The notes beneath the pieces were generated by a model, which was not told the DNA's origin, did not search any database, and was given only the letters and a program-made list of their open reading frames with translations. The translations under genes were made by a program, and so were the position numbers. 37,330 bases of DNA from Oscillospiraceae bacterium (GTDB taxonomy: Bacteria > Bacillota > Clostridia > Oscillospirales > Oscillospiraceae). The DNA is taken from positions 1 to 37,330 of the forward strand of contig JAFSAP010000017.1 of the NCBI GenBank assembly GCA_017440925.1, written 5' to 3'. How positions within the stretch are numbered: the stretch's first letter is position 1; each line of letters opens with the position of its first letter. This document shows positions 15,033 to 23,792 of this stretch, piece by piece.

Positions 15033-16262
15033 TTAAACTCCGTTTTTACAGGCAGAAATACCCGCCGCATAAGCCGTGGCCCAGGCGATCTGCAGATTGA
15101 AGCCGCCGGTATAGGCATCGCAGTCAATGACTTCCCCAGCAAAATACAGACCTTTTACTTTTTTCGATTCCATGGTCTTGGGATCGATTTCTCCGGTCTT
15201 GACACCTCCGGAGGTAATGATGGCCTCTGCCACGGGACGTTTTCCTGTGATTTCCAGAGAAAGGCCTTTTAAAAGTTCCACCAATGCCCGGCGTTTTTGT
15301 TTGGTCAGACTGTTGGCCTGCATAGTCGGGTCAATTTCCAGCCGACGAAGCACCACAGGGATCATAGACCGGGGCAGAAGATCAATAAGGGCGTTTTCCA
15401 TGGCCCTGTTTTTATACATTTCCAGATCCCGCTGGATACGCTCATCCAGTTTACTGTCCTCCAGAGCCGGCTTCATATCAATGACCAAACGGCAGCCATC
15501 CCCTTTTAGATGGCAGCTGGCAGACAGCACCGTTGGGCCGGAAACGCCGAAATGGGTAAAAAGCAGTTCCCCAAAGTCTTTATAGAGCACCTTTCCCTTG
15601 GCGTTCAGCAACTTCACACCCACATTGCGCAAGGAAAGGCCCTGCATATCCTGGGCATCCTGGCCCGCTGTTTCCAGAGGCACCAGACTGCCCTCCGCCG
15701 GAACAACAGTATGTCCCAGCTGGGCTGCCATAGTGTAGCCATCGCCAGTGGAGCCGGTTGTGGGATAGGATGCGCCGCCAGTGGCAAGGATCACCCATTT
15801 GGCTGAAATGACTTCATTTTGGGTCCGAACGCCGGTTACAATTCCCGCCTCTGCAAGGATCTGCTTTACCCGGGCAGTTTTCACTGTTACACCGGCTCTG
15901 CGGAGTTCCTTTTGCAGGCATTCCAGAATGGAAATAGCTTTGTCTGTTACGGGGAAAACACGGTTTCCACGCTCTGTCTTCAATGGACAACCGTTTTCCT
16001 CAAAAAATGCCATAGTCTTTTCCGGCGGAAAGGCCGCCAGTGCACTGAAAAGAAACCGTCCGTTCCGAGGTGTATTCTGCTGTACTTCCTGGGCAGAGCA
16101 GTTGTTGGTCACATTGCAGCGGCCTTTTCCAGTGATCAGCAGCTTCTTTCCCAGCCGGTCATTGCGCTCCAGAAGCAGTACACGGCTTCCCTGCCGGGCT
16201 GCCGTAATGGCAGCAAATATCCCCGCAGGGCCGCCGCCAATGACGATACCATCATAATTCAT
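15033..16262 (-). CDS. BaiN/HI0933-family FAD-dependent flavoprotein
   Basis: The 409-residue protein starts with a dinucleotide-binding motif (GIVIGGGPAGIFAA, about 5-18). The family signature LGKKLLITGKGRCNVTN follows near residues 37-53, with a second motif WVILATGGASYPTTGSTGDG near residues 130-150. The C-terminus has TSGGV and AGEVIDCDAYTGGFNLQ, also typical. Members are flavin-dependent oxidoreductases; BaiN acts in bile-acid dehydroxylation in some gut bacteria, but most homologues, including this one, have no proven substrate. The ATG overlaps the stop of the rpiR-type gene in ATGA, so the two are translationally coupled. Confidence 0.9.
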   Translation of the reverse strand: MNYDGIVIGGGPAGIFAAITAARQGSRVLLLERNDRLGKKLLITGKGRCNVTNNCSAQEVQQNTPRNGRFLFSALAAFPPEKTMAFFEENGCPLKTERGNRVFPVTDKAISILECLQKELRRAGVTVKTARVKQILAEAGIVTGVRTQNEVISAKWVILATGGASYPTTGSTGDGYTMAAQLGHTVVPAEGSLVPLETAGQDAQDMQGLSLRNVGVKLLNAKGKVLYKDFGELLFTHFGVSGPTVLSASCHLKGDGCRLVIDMKPALEDSKLDERIQRDLEMYKNRAMENALIDLLPRSMIPVVLRRLEIDPTMQANSLTKQKRRALVELLKGLSLEITGKRPVAEAIITSGGVKTGEIDPKTMESKKVKGLYFAGEVIDCDAYTGGFNLQIAWATAYAAGISACKNGV

Positions 16263-17128
16263 TCACCTTCTACCTGCTTTTCATAGACATTGTATTCATC
16301 CCAGATCCGTTCCAGATTGGCAAAGGTCTGGGAAATCTCTTTCTCCCGCTTGGATGCGATGGCAACGATCAAGGCATTGACGATGCTTAAAGGTGCTACC
16401 AGGGAATCCACCAGCGAGACCATGTCGCTCTTAGCGATCAGGGTATGATCGCAACACTGGCCCAGGGGAGACAGTTTACTGTCGGTAAAACCGATCACTG
16501 TGGCACCGGCACTACGGCAATACTGTGCACCTTTGGTGGTGGAAGCAGAATACCGGGGAAATGAAAAGGCGATGACCACATCATCGGAATTGACGCCGAC
16601 AATCTTCTCGAACATCTCTCCTGCACTGAAGCCGGACACCACATGAACATTATTGAACATATAGTTCAGATAATATCCCAGGAAATTGGCCAGAGGTGCC
16701 ACAGAACGGACACCCAGAATATAGACCCGCTTGGCTTTCAGAATGGCATTTACCGCCGCGGTAAATTCATTCCGGTCAATGGTTTCCTCCGTCTGGCGCA
16801 GTTTCTCCATATCAGAGTGCAGCACCATGGAGATCACATCCTGGTCACCCAGGCGGTCATTGGCGACCTCGATGCGCTGAACAGAAGTCAGCCGGTTCAG
16901 CACCATTTCCTGCATGGCCTTCTGCATGCTGGGATAGCCGTCAAAGCCCAGATCCACAGCAAACCGAACCACCGTGGATTCCGAAACGCCTACGGTCTTG
17001 CCCAGGCGGTTTGCAGTCATAAAGGCTGCCTTATCATAACTTTCTGTAATATATTGAGCGATCCGGCGCTGTCCTTTGGAAAAGCCCGGTGCTTTCTCCT
17101 GTAAAGTAGTCAGAATATCGTAACTCAT
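16259..17128 (-). CDS. RpiR/MurR-family transcriptional regulator
   Basis: This 289-residue regulator has an N-terminal RpiR-type helix-turn-helix domain (about 1-77; TANRLGKTVGVSESTVVRFA, the recognition region) and a C-terminal SIS phosphosugar-binding domain (about 120-260; VYILGVRSVAPLANFLGYYL). Such proteins sense phosphosugars such as N-acetylmuramate 6-phosphate or glucosamine 6-phosphate. No sugar gene is adjacent; the partner is the flavoprotein gene, which overlaps it by 4 bases. A likely promoter is TTTACA (17174-17169), 16 bases, then TATACA (17152-17147) on the - strand. Its target and ligand are unknown. Confidence 0.92.
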   Translation of the reverse strand: MSYDILTTLQEKAPGFSKGQRRIAQYITESYDKAAFMTANRLGKTVGVSESTVVRFAVDLGFDGYPSMQKAMQEMVLNRLTSVQRIEVANDRLGDQDVISMVLHSDMEKLRQTEETIDRNEFTAAVNAILKAKRVYILGVRSVAPLANFLGYYLNYMFNNVHVVSGFSAGEMFEKIVGVNSDDVVIAFSFPRYSASTTKGAQYCRSAGATVIGFTDSKLSPLGQCCDHTLIAKSDMVSLVDSLVAPLSIVNALIVAIASKREKEISQTFANLERIWDEYNVYEKQVEGE

Positions 17129-17183
17129 GGTTGCCTCCCAGCGGTCTGTATATCTGTTATCCCGCCTATGTAAATACTAGCAA

Positions 17184-17220
17184 ATGAAGCGGCGATTTGC
17201 AAGATAAATCGCCGCTTCAT
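17184..17220 (-). terminator. Terminator of the scpA-rluB operon
   Basis: ATGAAGCGGCGATTT (17184-17198) pairs with 17206-17220 in a perfect 15-bp stem with a 7-base loop. It lies directly after the rluB stop on the - strand and is followed there by a T-rich stretch, TTTGCTAGTATTT. Confidence 0.7.
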
Positions 17221-17227
17221 GCAATAT

Positions 17228-17929
17228 TTATTTCATAGCCGCCACTTCGTCCGGTGTCAGATACCGCCATTTCCCAAGCGGCAGGTCCCCCAATGAAAGA
17301 TTTCCCTCTTTTGTCCGCTTCAGCCGGGTAACAGTCATTCCGGCCGCTTCGCACATCCGGCGCACCTGCCGGTTCCGGCCCTCGTGAATGGTGATCTGGA
17401 ATTTTGCCTTTTTACCATCGGCACGGATCAGCTTAACCTTTGGCGGCCGGATTCTGTAACCATCCAGGATGATGGGTTGCGAAAGCCTGATTTCTGCACC
17501 GGGAACATAGCCTGTGACCCAGGTATCGTAGGTTTTCTTCACTTCGAGCTTTGGGTGCATCAGTGCATTTGCAAAATCGCCGTCATTGGTAAACAGCAGC
17601 AAACCCTCTGAATCCATATCCAAACGGCCAACAGGATAGACACGGACGCCACAGTCTGCCACCAGCTGGGCAGCATTGGGCCGGCCCTTTTCGTCGGAGA
17701 GGGTGGTCACATAGCCCCGGGGCTTATGCAAAAGGATGTACACATATTCCTGTCTGTCTGGAAGCGGCTTTCCCGCCACCAGAATTTCATCGGTCTGCGG
17801 GTCTGCACTGTCTCCCAGGACGGCGACCGTGCCGTTGACGGTGACCAGACCATTTTGGATCATTTCCTCCGCTTTCCGCCGGGAGGCGACCCCCCGGCCA
17901 GACAGTATTTTCTGCAGCCGCTCAGTCAT
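17228..17929 (-). CDS. rluB: Ribosomal large-subunit pseudouridine synthase B type
   Basis: The RsuA/RluB-family enzyme converts specific uridines of 23S rRNA to pseudouridine. An S4 RNA-binding domain (about 1-48) is followed by the catalytic domain with GRLDMDSEGLLLFTNDG, where Asp104 is the nucleophile. EGRNRQVRRM near residue 185 is also typical. GGAGG (17942-17938) lies 8 bases before the ATG at 17929, giving 233 residues. A GTG at 17938 overlaps the upstream stop but would sit on that ribosome binding site, so it is less likely. It is last in the scpA operon, as in Bacillus-type spm/dac/rluB neighbourhoods. Confidence 0.94.
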   Translation of the reverse strand: MTERLQKILSGRGVASRRKAEEMIQNGLVTVNGTVAVLGDSADPQTDEILVAGKPLPDRQEYVYILLHKPRGYVTTLSDEKGRPNAAQLVADCGVRVYPVGRLDMDSEGLLLFTNDGDFANALMHPKLEVKKTYDTWVTGYVPGAEIRLSQPIILDGYRIRPPKVKLIRADGKKAKFQITIHEGRNRQVRRMCEAAGMTVTRLKRTKEGNLSLGDLPLGKWRYLTPDEVAAMK

Positions 17930-17934
17930 GGCGG

Positions 17935-19029
17935 TCACCTCCGAAACAGTTTATCAAAAAAGCTCTTTTCTTCTTCCTTCAGTTGTTCCACAGTCTTACC
18001 ATACACTGTGGAAACTTTTCCGACGGCATTGCCTTCCAGCAAAACATAGGCATCCATTCCCTTTGCGCCTTCCACCACCGGGGCAAACACAAAGCCGGGG
18101 CCGGACAGCATGGTCTGAGGCCGCTCCTCCGGTGCAAGAGCAAAGGAAAAATCCTCCGCAGCCAGCACTTCTGCCCGGCTGTTCTCTCCACCCTCCACAG
18201 CAACAGTACCGAGACAGTCTCCCTTCGAAATCACCTGGCGTACCGAAAATCGGGAAAACTGTTTCTCCAACAGGGTTCCGTGGTCATTCCAGTCATCAGG
18301 ATCATCTATGGTGACCGCCAGTATTCTCCGCTGCTGCCGTGTGGCGCTGGACACCAGGATCCGACCCGCCGCCTTTGTATACCCGGTCTTTACGCCGTCT
18401 GCTCCCTCCACCCGCCATAAAAGCTTGTTGTGGTTGGTCAGATACCTGTCTCCTACCTTTACGTTTTTGGCAGAAACTGTTTTGTAAAAAACCGGATTCT
18501 TCATAGCATAGGCCGACAGCTTCGCCAGATCCTCCGCTGTGGAATAGTGATCCGGTGCATCCAGACCATTGGGATTGACAAAATGAGTCCCGGTCAATCC
18601 CAGGACGCGGGCCTTGTCATTCATCATCTCCGCAAAGCCCTCCACCGTGCCGCCGCAGTAGATCGCCAGCGCTACAGCAGCATCATTGCCGGAGGCAAGC
18701 ATCAGACCATACAGCAGTTCCTGGAGAGTAAGGATCTCACCCTCTTTCAGATACATGGAAGATCCTTCGATCCCCACAGCTTCCTTGGGGATCCGCATCC
18801 GGTCCAGAACATTGCACTGCTCACATACAACCAGTGCCGTCATGATCTTTGTTGTGCTGGCAATGAGGCTCTGTTCCTGTCCATTCTTTTCATAGAGAAC
18901 ATTGCCGGTAATGCCATCCATAACACAGGCCCTTCTGGCCGAGACCGCCTGAGCCGGCACCGGCAAAAACACAGCGGCGGCCAGCAATGCAGCCGCCGCT
19001 GTGGCGAAAACTCGTTTCATATTCTTCAC
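17935..19029 (-). CDS. dacB: D-alanyl-D-alanine carboxypeptidase (family S11)
   Basis: This 364-residue low-molecular-weight penicillin-binding protein removes the terminal D-Ala from peptidoglycan stem peptides outside the membrane. The signal peptide ends near residue 28 (PAQA). Catalytic motifs are S58-T-T-K61, S113-G-N115 and K214-T-G216. A PBP5-like C-terminal beta domain follows (about 255-340). The C-terminus is charged rather than clearly amphipathic. Its position among ytfJ, scpA/scpB and rluB resembles that of the spore-cortex enzyme DacB in Bacillus; DacF is an equally fair name. It starts 30 bases after ytfJ in one operon. Confidence 0.93.
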   Translation of the reverse strand: MKNMKRVFATAAAALLAAAVFLPVPAQAVSARRACVMDGITGNVLYEKNGQEQSLIASTTKIMTALVVCEQCNVLDRMRIPKEAVGIEGSSMYLKEGEILTLQELLYGLMLASGNDAAVALAIYCGGTVEGFAEMMNDKARVLGLTGTHFVNPNGLDAPDHYSTAEDLAKLSAYAMKNPVFYKTVSAKNVKVGDRYLTNHNKLLWRVEGADGVKTGYTKAAGRILVSSATRQQRRILAVTIDDPDDWNDHGTLLEKQFSRFSVRQVISKGDCLGTVAVEGGENSRAEVLAAEDFSFALAPEERPQTMLSGPGFVFAPVVEGAKGMDAYVLLEGNAVGKVSTVYGKTVEQLKEEEKSFFDKLFRR

Positions 19030-19059
19030 CCGGAAACAGTTTTTCCGGAAAGAAAGAAA

Positions 19060-19437
19060 TTATACATTCTTCTTGGCATCCAGATAAGCAGTCAGCTTGT
19101 CCAGGGTATCGGGAAGCATTTCTACAATCCGGTCGGCAGTGGTATTGGCAGGTGCCGCCACAGGCATCATCCGGACATTGCCGTCTTTAACAATCAAAAA
19201 GCAGATGGGGGTCACCTTGACACCGCCGCCGACACCGCCGCCAAAAGGATTTTCTGCGCCGGTTTTGTTGACAAAATCGCTTCCACCGCCGCCAAAGCCA
19301 ACACTGACCTTGCTGACAGGGATGATGGTAACACCATCGGGAGTAGTGATGGGTTCACCGATGACGGAATTCACATCCACCATCTCACGGATCTTCTGAA
19401 TGGTACTTTCCAGCATGTTGGGAAGTTTCTGGCTCAT
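19060..19437 (-). CDS. ytfJ: GerW-family sporulation protein YtfJ
   Basis: This 125-residue protein matches the YtfJ/GerW family: an N-terminal helix (MLESTIQKIREMVDVNSVIG), then GEPITTPDGVTIIPVSKVSVGF, a Gly-rich loop, and a C-terminal part with ICFLIVKDGNVRMMPV. It is needed for normal germination in Bacillus spores, with an unknown biochemical role. It overlaps the DUF2953 gene by 4 bases (ATGA), a coupling common in Clostridia. Confidence 0.94.
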   Translation of the reverse strand: MSQKLPNMLESTIQKIREMVDVNSVIGEPITTPDGVTIIPVSKVSVGFGGGGSDFVNKTGAENPFGGGVGGGVKVTPICFLIVKDGNVRMMPVAAPANTTADRIVEMLPDTLDKLTAYLDAKKNV

Positions 19438-20087
19438 TTCACAGCACCGCCTTTTCTTTTCTTCTTGATTTTTAAAAATTCAATAAGAGCCCGCACCGCA
19501 AATTTCAGCACTGCGGCAAGGAGTCTGCCCAGCGTAATGGTCAGATCCAGATGGGCAATCACCAGAGTTTGAGATGCGGTAAAATCGCACTCCACCTCAA
19601 TGTTTCTTTTTTTGATAACGAACCATTTTTCCAGCTGTGGCATCAAGTTGCCCACAGCTGCCCAGGCCCGTCCGTAATTCACTGCCAGGTCGCAGGGATC
19701 ATCCGCTGCAAGAATCAGCTTCAGCTGAAGATCGTTCAGCCGCAGCTTCCGGCGAAAATCTCCAAGGAAGTCCAGGGCGGTTTTCACCAGGGGCAGGAAA
19801 TCCAACAGGCTGCCGCCTTTTTCCGATTTCGGTTTTTTCTCCTTGGGAGGCTTGGGCGGCTGGGGTGGTTTCGGAAGGTCATCTTCTGCCTGTGGTTCTG
19901 AAGGTGTCTTTTTCTTTGCCATCTTCTTTTTTTCCTTCTTTTCTTTTGGGGCCAGGGGGAATACTTTGATCTTCAGCGGGCCGGCAATGATTTTTACCAG
20001 CACACCTTCAGAATTATAGCGGATGCGGACACCCAGAGGTAGCACCGCCAGAAGGAACAGGATCCCCGCTGTGATCAGCCAGCCCAT
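19434..20087 (-). CDS. DUF2953 membrane protein
   Basis: This 217-residue protein has an N-terminal membrane segment (about 3-19), then a short beta region (VRIRYNSEGVLVKIIAGPLKIKVFP). A Lys/Pro-rich linker (about 45-95) follows, and a C-terminal domain with a DLTITLGRLLAAVLKF hydrophobic helix. This is the DUF2953 layout. The family is found next to ytfJ in spore formers, so a spore or envelope role is likely, but none is established. The start overlaps the scpB stop by one base (TAATG). Confidence 0.85.
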   Translation of the reverse strand: MGWLITAGILFLLAVLPLGVRIRYNSEGVLVKIIAGPLKIKVFPLAPKEKKEKKKMAKKKTPSEPQAEDDLPKPPQPPKPPKEKKPKSEKGGSLLDFLPLVKTALDFLGDFRRKLRLNDLQLKLILAADDPCDLAVNYGRAWAAVGNLMPQLEKWFVIKKRNIEVECDFTASQTLVIAHLDLTITLGRLLAAVLKFAVRALIEFLKIKKKRKGGAVK

Positions 20088-20653
20088 TATTGTGCCTCCT
20101 GAGGCTGGGATTCCTCCGGTAGCTCCACAGGTTCCCCAAAGGCGATCTTATCGATGGGCGGCAGTTCCTCCAGAGAGGAAAGGCCAAAGGTCCGCAGAAA
20201 ATCCGGAGTTGTCTTATATTGGATGGGGCGTCCGGGAACATTCAGTCGTCCAGCCTCTTCGATCAGTTTCTTATTCAGCAGAGCTGCCACAGAATAAGCA
20301 CTGTCCACGCCCCGGATCTGCTCCACCATGGCTTTGGTTGCCGGCTGGTAGTAGGCAATGATGGTCAGGGTTTCCAGCTGGGAAGAAGAAAGCTTTGGCG
20401 GCTTCCGGGTCTCCAGGGCTTTTGTGATGTAGTCTGCCATTTCACCGGAGGATACCATCTGGTAACCTTTTTCCAGTTTAACGATACGGATCCCCCGGCG
20501 CTGGAAAGCAAATTCATTGGCTAAAGCATCGGCGGCAGCTTCGATATCTGCCTCATCGGTTTCCAGAACCATGGCCAGCCGGGAAATATCCATCCGTTCA
20601 CCGGCAGCAAAGAGAATGGCCTCAATGGCACGCTGCAGCTGTTCTGTTTCCAT
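20087..20653 (-). CDS. scpB: Segregation and condensation protein B
   Basis: This 188-residue protein is the winged-helix kleisin-associated subunit of the SMC-ScpA-ScpB condensin complex, which compacts and separates chromosomes. Typical segments are AIEAILFAAGERM near the N-terminus, LEKGYQMVS, LSSSQLETLTIIAYYQPATKAMVEQIRGVDS and YKTTPDFLRTFGLSSLEELPP. The start codon overlaps the scpA stop by one base in TAATG. Confidence 0.96.
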   Translation of the reverse strand: METEQLQRAIEAILFAAGERMDISRLAMVLETDEADIEAAADALANEFAFQRRGIRIVKLEKGYQMVSSGEMADYITKALETRKPPKLSSSQLETLTIIAYYQPATKAMVEQIRGVDSAYSVAALLNKKLIEEAGRLNVPGRPIQYKTTPDFLRTFGLSSLEELPPIDKIAFGEPVELPEESQPQEAQ

Positions 20654-21444
20654 TATGGCATCTCCTTTCTTTCGGATTCGTCCAGCAGACGGATATTGGG
20701 GTTTTCACCGTTTACATCATCTTCCAGCGTAACGGAACTGGTTTTGCACAATTCCAGAATGGCAAGGAAAGTAGCCACGATCTCTGACCGGCTTTTATTT
20801 CCCCGGAACAGGTTTTTCAGCCGTTCTGCACCCCGGAGCACCAGCTGCCGCAGGACTTCTCCCGCCTTTTTGGTAACAGGATAGGGTTCTTTACCCACAA
20901 TTCCCTGGAAATTCACAGCCGGAGGCGGAAGCTGGCGGGCATTGCGCTCAGAAATGGTATCCAGTGCCCGCAAAAGATCCCGGACATCGTGCTGATAGCG
21001 GTAGGTCTGATCCCGGCGCAGAGGTTCCGGTTCCTTGGTGAACAAACACCGGCCGATTTCATTTCTCGGTTCCAGATCCACGATGGCCAGGCGGATCTGC
21101 TCCATGGCTTCTTTCCGGCGCCGCTCCACAAGAGATTGGCGCAGAAGATCCAGTTCGCTCTCTGCTTCCGCCTGTTCGGCGGCAGATAACAGCATTTTGG
21201 TTTTGATCAGCATCAGATGGGAAGCCATGGTGATGAATTCACTGGCAATCTCCATATCCAGGCGCTTCATTTCTTCCAGATAAGCAAGATACTGCTCCAG
21301 AATGGCAGTGATGGAAACGTCCTGTATCTCAATTTTGTTTTTGCTCAGAAGTAAAAAAATAACATCCAGAGGGCCTTCAAAATCCTCCATCAGTTCACTT
21401 CTTGTGTGAACAATGCCCTCCAAACGGTATTGCGGTTGTCCCAT
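20653..21444 (-). CDS. scpA: Segregation and condensation protein A
   Basis: The 263-residue kleisin bridges the SMC heads with ScpB. The N-terminal EDFEGPLDVIFLLLSKNKIEIQDVSI (split here by the SMC-binding helix) and ASEFITMASHLMLIKTKMLL are diagnostic. The C-terminal winged helix ends with FLAILELCKTSSVTLEDD-like sequence. GGGAG precedes the ATG at 7 bases. The - strand promoter TTGCGT (21507-21502), 17 bases, then TATAAT (21484-21479) drives the six-gene operon down to rluB. Confidence 0.95.
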   Translation of the reverse strand: MGQPQYRLEGIVHTRSELMEDFEGPLDVIFLLLSKNKIEIQDVSITAILEQYLAYLEEMKRLDMEIASEFITMASHLMLIKTKMLLSAAEQAEAESELDLLRQSLVERRRKEAMEQIRLAIVDLEPRNEIGRCLFTKEPEPLRRDQTYRYQHDVRDLLRALDTISERNARQLPPPAVNFQGIVGKEPYPVTKKAGEVLRQLVLRGAERLKNLFRGNKSRSEIVATFLAILELCKTSSVTLEDDVNGENPNIRLLDESERKEMP

Positions 21445-21478
21445 AATGGCTCCCTGTCAGAATAAAATGCTTTTGTGC

Positions 21479-21507
21479 ATTATACCATTCTTTTTTCCAT
21501 AACGCAA
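21479..21507 (-). promoter_or_regulatory. Promoter of the scpA operon
   Basis: On the - strand, TTGCGT (21507-21502) is followed after 17 bases by a perfect TATAAT (21484-21479). The same TTGCGT box and spacing occur before the nucleoside kinase gene. Confidence 0.75.
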
Positions 21508-21544
21508 GTACACAGTAAAATTTTGAGATTTCTTTCAGAAATGA

Positions 21545-21573
21545 TTGCAATTTTGTTTCCGGCGTGTTATCAT
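21545..21573 (+). promoter_or_regulatory. Promoter of the small membrane protein gene
   Basis: TTGCAA (21545-21550), a 17-base spacer and TATCAT (21568-21573) face rightward, divergent from the scpA promoter. The start codon is at 21606. Confidence 0.55.
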
Positions 21574-21605
21574 AACTCTACATAATGATTTTGGAGGGAT
21601 GTACC

Positions 21606-21905
21606 GTGGCTAAACGGAATCGCTATCGTGAAATGGAAAGCTTGATGACCAAGGTCATCCTGGCTGATCTGGTTGTATTCATTCTTTATCTGGTCAGCGC
21701 CGGACAGGGCTGGACCGTCGTGAAAGTGATCAGTGCCATTATTACCATTTTTGGTTCCCTTTTATGCCTGGGCTGGCTGTATATGACCGGCGAATTTCCC
21801 CGCCGCCGCAGTCTGTGGATGATTACCGCTTTTGCCTGCATCGCCCTGTGCGCTCTGGTAAGTCTGCTGCTGAACTTCCCCTGCCCTCCCCTGGCAATCG
21901 TGTAA
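21606..21905 (+). CDS. Small membrane protein of unknown function
   Basis: The GTG at 21606 follows GGAGGG (21593-21598) at 7 bases and gives 99 residues; an ATG at 21585 precedes that site and is less likely. The protein has a basic N-terminus and three hydrophobic stretches (about 16-33, 38-58 and 70-90), so it probably crosses the membrane three times. I do not recognise a family. It is monocistronic, divergent from scpA and closed by a strong terminator. Confidence 0.75.
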   Translation: MAKRNRYREMESLMTKVILADLVVFILYLVSAGQGWTVVKVISAIITIFGSLLCLGWLYMTGEFPRRRSLWMITAFACIALCALVSLLLNFPCPPLAIV

Positions 21906-21919
21906 CTGTACATATCATG

Positions 21920-21953
21920 AAAGAGGTGACCGGATCCGGCCACCTCTTTTTTA
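21920..21953. terminator. Bidirectional terminator
   Basis: AAAGAGGTG (21920-21928) pairs with CACCTCTTT (21941-21949), with CCGGATCCGG inside the loop and a T run on the + strand. It ends the small membrane protein transcript and, read on the - strand, sits just after the nucleoside kinase stop. Confidence 0.85.
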
Positions 21954-21954
21954 T

Positions 21955-23655
21955 TTACCTGTAGAAAGCGTTTCCGCCGATAAACTCCCGCAGGAGGCTG
22001 GTCGGCGGGATCTCATCGTCCACATCTGCCTCCTGCACATAATTCAGGATTTTGACGATCTGCCGGACTTCCTCATAGCAGGCATCCTCTGGTTCCACTG
22101 CCGTCAGCAGTGGGAAAATATGGCGTTTGAGAACTGCCAGCTCATAGAGGGTTGAAGAGTTGAAGATCACGTCTGCATTTTCCTGGTAAGGGAATATCCA
22201 CTTTTTCTCTCCTGCCCGGACACTGTCCCACATGGAAAGGGTCCGCTGGACGGAAGCGCCCCGAGTCTCATAGTCCCGGACGATCCGCCGCAGCAATCGC
22301 AGATAGCTTGTGGGGATCCGGTTATGATTATCCAGGTTCAGCGGCAGCAAGGGACTGACATACAGCCGGAAAATCAGGTTCTTATCCACATTGTCAGGCA
22401 GCATGGCAGGATTCAATCCATGCAGCCCTTCCACAATAATCACAGAATCCGGATGCAGGCGGAGCTTATGTCCCCGCCATTCTCTCCGCCCGGTAAGGAA
22501 GTTGAAGCTGGGCAGTTCCACTTCCTCTCCCGCCAAGAGCTTTTCCATATCCTGCCGGAAAAGGTCTGTATCAATGGTATTGATATGTTCCAGATCCAGC
22601 TTTCCATCGGGGCCGGGCGCAATTTTATCCCGGTCAATGTAATAATCATCCAGACTCATGAGGATCGGTTTTTTGCCATGGACCCGAAGCTGGGTAGCCA
22701 GACGGTTGGCAGAAGTGGTTTTTCCGGAGGAGCTGGGACCTGCCAGCATAACAGCTTTTGCGCCCCGGCTGCAAACCATATCTGCCACCTGGGAATACCG
22801 CTTTTCATGGAGGGCTTCATTGACCCGGATCAATTCCCGGATCCGGCCAGACTGGGTAAGATCATTCAAATCCGCCACAGTTTCACACTCCATCAGCTGA
22901 CACCAGCGCTCGCCCTCTGTAAAGACCTGGAAGAAATTAGGCATAGACGGCATATGTGCCAACGTATCGGGTTCCCGGTCATCGGGATAAACAAACACAA
23001 AGCCACCGTCTGCTGCAACCACATCCCATACAGTCAGCCAGCCCGTGGACGGCATCATTTCACCATAATAGTAATCTGTAAAATCACCATAGGCATACTC
23101 GTCAAAGAAATCCACTGTTCTCCACTGCAAAAGACGGGCCTTATCCTGCTGGCCATCCTGCAGATACCGCTCCACTGCTGCCGCCAGCGGAACCCGGCGG
23201 CGGATCAGCGGAATGTCCTGGGCCACGATCTGCCGGATCTGCTGCTTCAGCGTAGACACAGAAAAATTCTCGGCACCAGTCACTTCAATATAAACACTGG
23301 AACCCAGAGTGCAGTTCATTTTGGCAGAAGCTTCCGGCCAAAGCTGCCGCAGCGCCAGGAAGATGGCAAACTGCGCCGTTCGGATATAGCATTCCTTTCC
23401 CAGTTCATCGCCATAGCGCAGAAGGCGCACGGCACCACCGGAAGCTGCCATTGCCCGGCGGAGGGAGGTCTTCTGTGCATCTGCATCCTTCTGCCGCACC
23501 GGAATATAATTCAGAGTAAAAACTTCGCCGGCAATCTTTGCCGCCAAAGGTCTGTCTGCCAGAGAACTGCCCTGCAGATTCAGTGCCTTCACCAGATCCA
23601 GCAGACTCTGTCCCGGCTGCGGCTTGATTTCGTGTCCTTCAATCGTCAGATACAT
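21955..23655 (-). CDS. TGS-ThrRS-like-uridine kinase fusion protein
   Basis: This 566-residue protein starts at the ATG at 23655, 7 bases after AAGGAGG; an upstream ATG at 23682 is passed over. Three parts are visible: an N-terminal TGS-like domain (about 1-65), a region resembling the second additional domain of threonyl-tRNA synthetase (about 70-240), and a uridine kinase/phosphoribulokinase domain. The last has Walker A GPSSSGKTT near residue 307, SLDDYY and VIIVEGLHGLNP. The family is found in Firmicutes and annotated as nucleoside kinase; ATP-dependent phosphorylation of uridine or cytidine is the expected reaction, though the role of the ThrRS-like part is unknown. Confidence 0.88.
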   Translation of the reverse strand: MYLTIEGHEIKPQPGQSLLDLVKALNLQGSSLADRPLAAKIAGEVFTLNYIPVRQKDADAQKTSLRRAMAASGGAVRLLRYGDELGKECYIRTAQFAIFLALRQLWPEASAKMNCTLGSSVYIEVTGAENFSVSTLKQQIRQIVAQDIPLIRRRVPLAAAVERYLQDGQQDKARLLQWRTVDFFDEYAYGDFTDYYYGEMMPSTGWLTVWDVVAADGGFVFVYPDDREPDTLAHMPSMPNFFQVFTEGERWCQLMECETVADLNDLTQSGRIRELIRVNEALHEKRYSQVADMVCSRGAKAVMLAGPSSSGKTTSANRLATQLRVHGKKPILMSLDDYYIDRDKIAPGPDGKLDLEHINTIDTDLFRQDMEKLLAGEEVELPSFNFLTGRREWRGHKLRLHPDSVIIVEGLHGLNPAMLPDNVDKNLIFRLYVSPLLPLNLDNHNRIPTSYLRLLRRIVRDYETRGASVQRTLSMWDSVRAGEKKWIFPYQENADVIFNSSTLYELAVLKRHIFPLLTAVEPEDACYEEVRQIVKILNYVQEADVDDEIPPTSLLREFIGGNAFYR

Positions 23656-23696
23656 AAGCGCACCTCCTTGGGTGGATTGCATAAAATATTTTGACT

Positions 23697-23725
23697 ATTG
23701 TAGCAGAGAATTGTCAAAAACGCAA
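23697..23725 (-). promoter_or_regulatory. Promoter of the nucleoside kinase gene
   Basis: On the - strand, TTGCGT (23725-23720), 17 bases, then TACAAT (23702-23697). A TTGACA inside the spacer is too close to the -10 box to serve. Confidence 0.6.
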
Positions 23726-23760
23726 TATTTCTTCACCAGACAATCTGTAAATAATATGTT

Positions 23761-23792
23761 AAAACAGCAGAGGAAATTCCTCTGCTGTTTTT
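23761..23792. terminator. Terminator after the PadR operon
   Basis: AAAACAGCAGAGGAA pairs with TTCCTCTGCTGTTTT around a one-base centre, so a few central bases stay unpaired. T runs occur on both strands. It lies against the stop of the membrane gene at 23791 and ends - strand transcription. Confidence 0.75.

Noticed and set aside
22324..23694. 456-codon + strand frame
   Set aside because: It is antisense to the nucleoside kinase, whose Walker A and other motifs are plain; the His/Gln-rich product is typical of an opposite-strand shadow.
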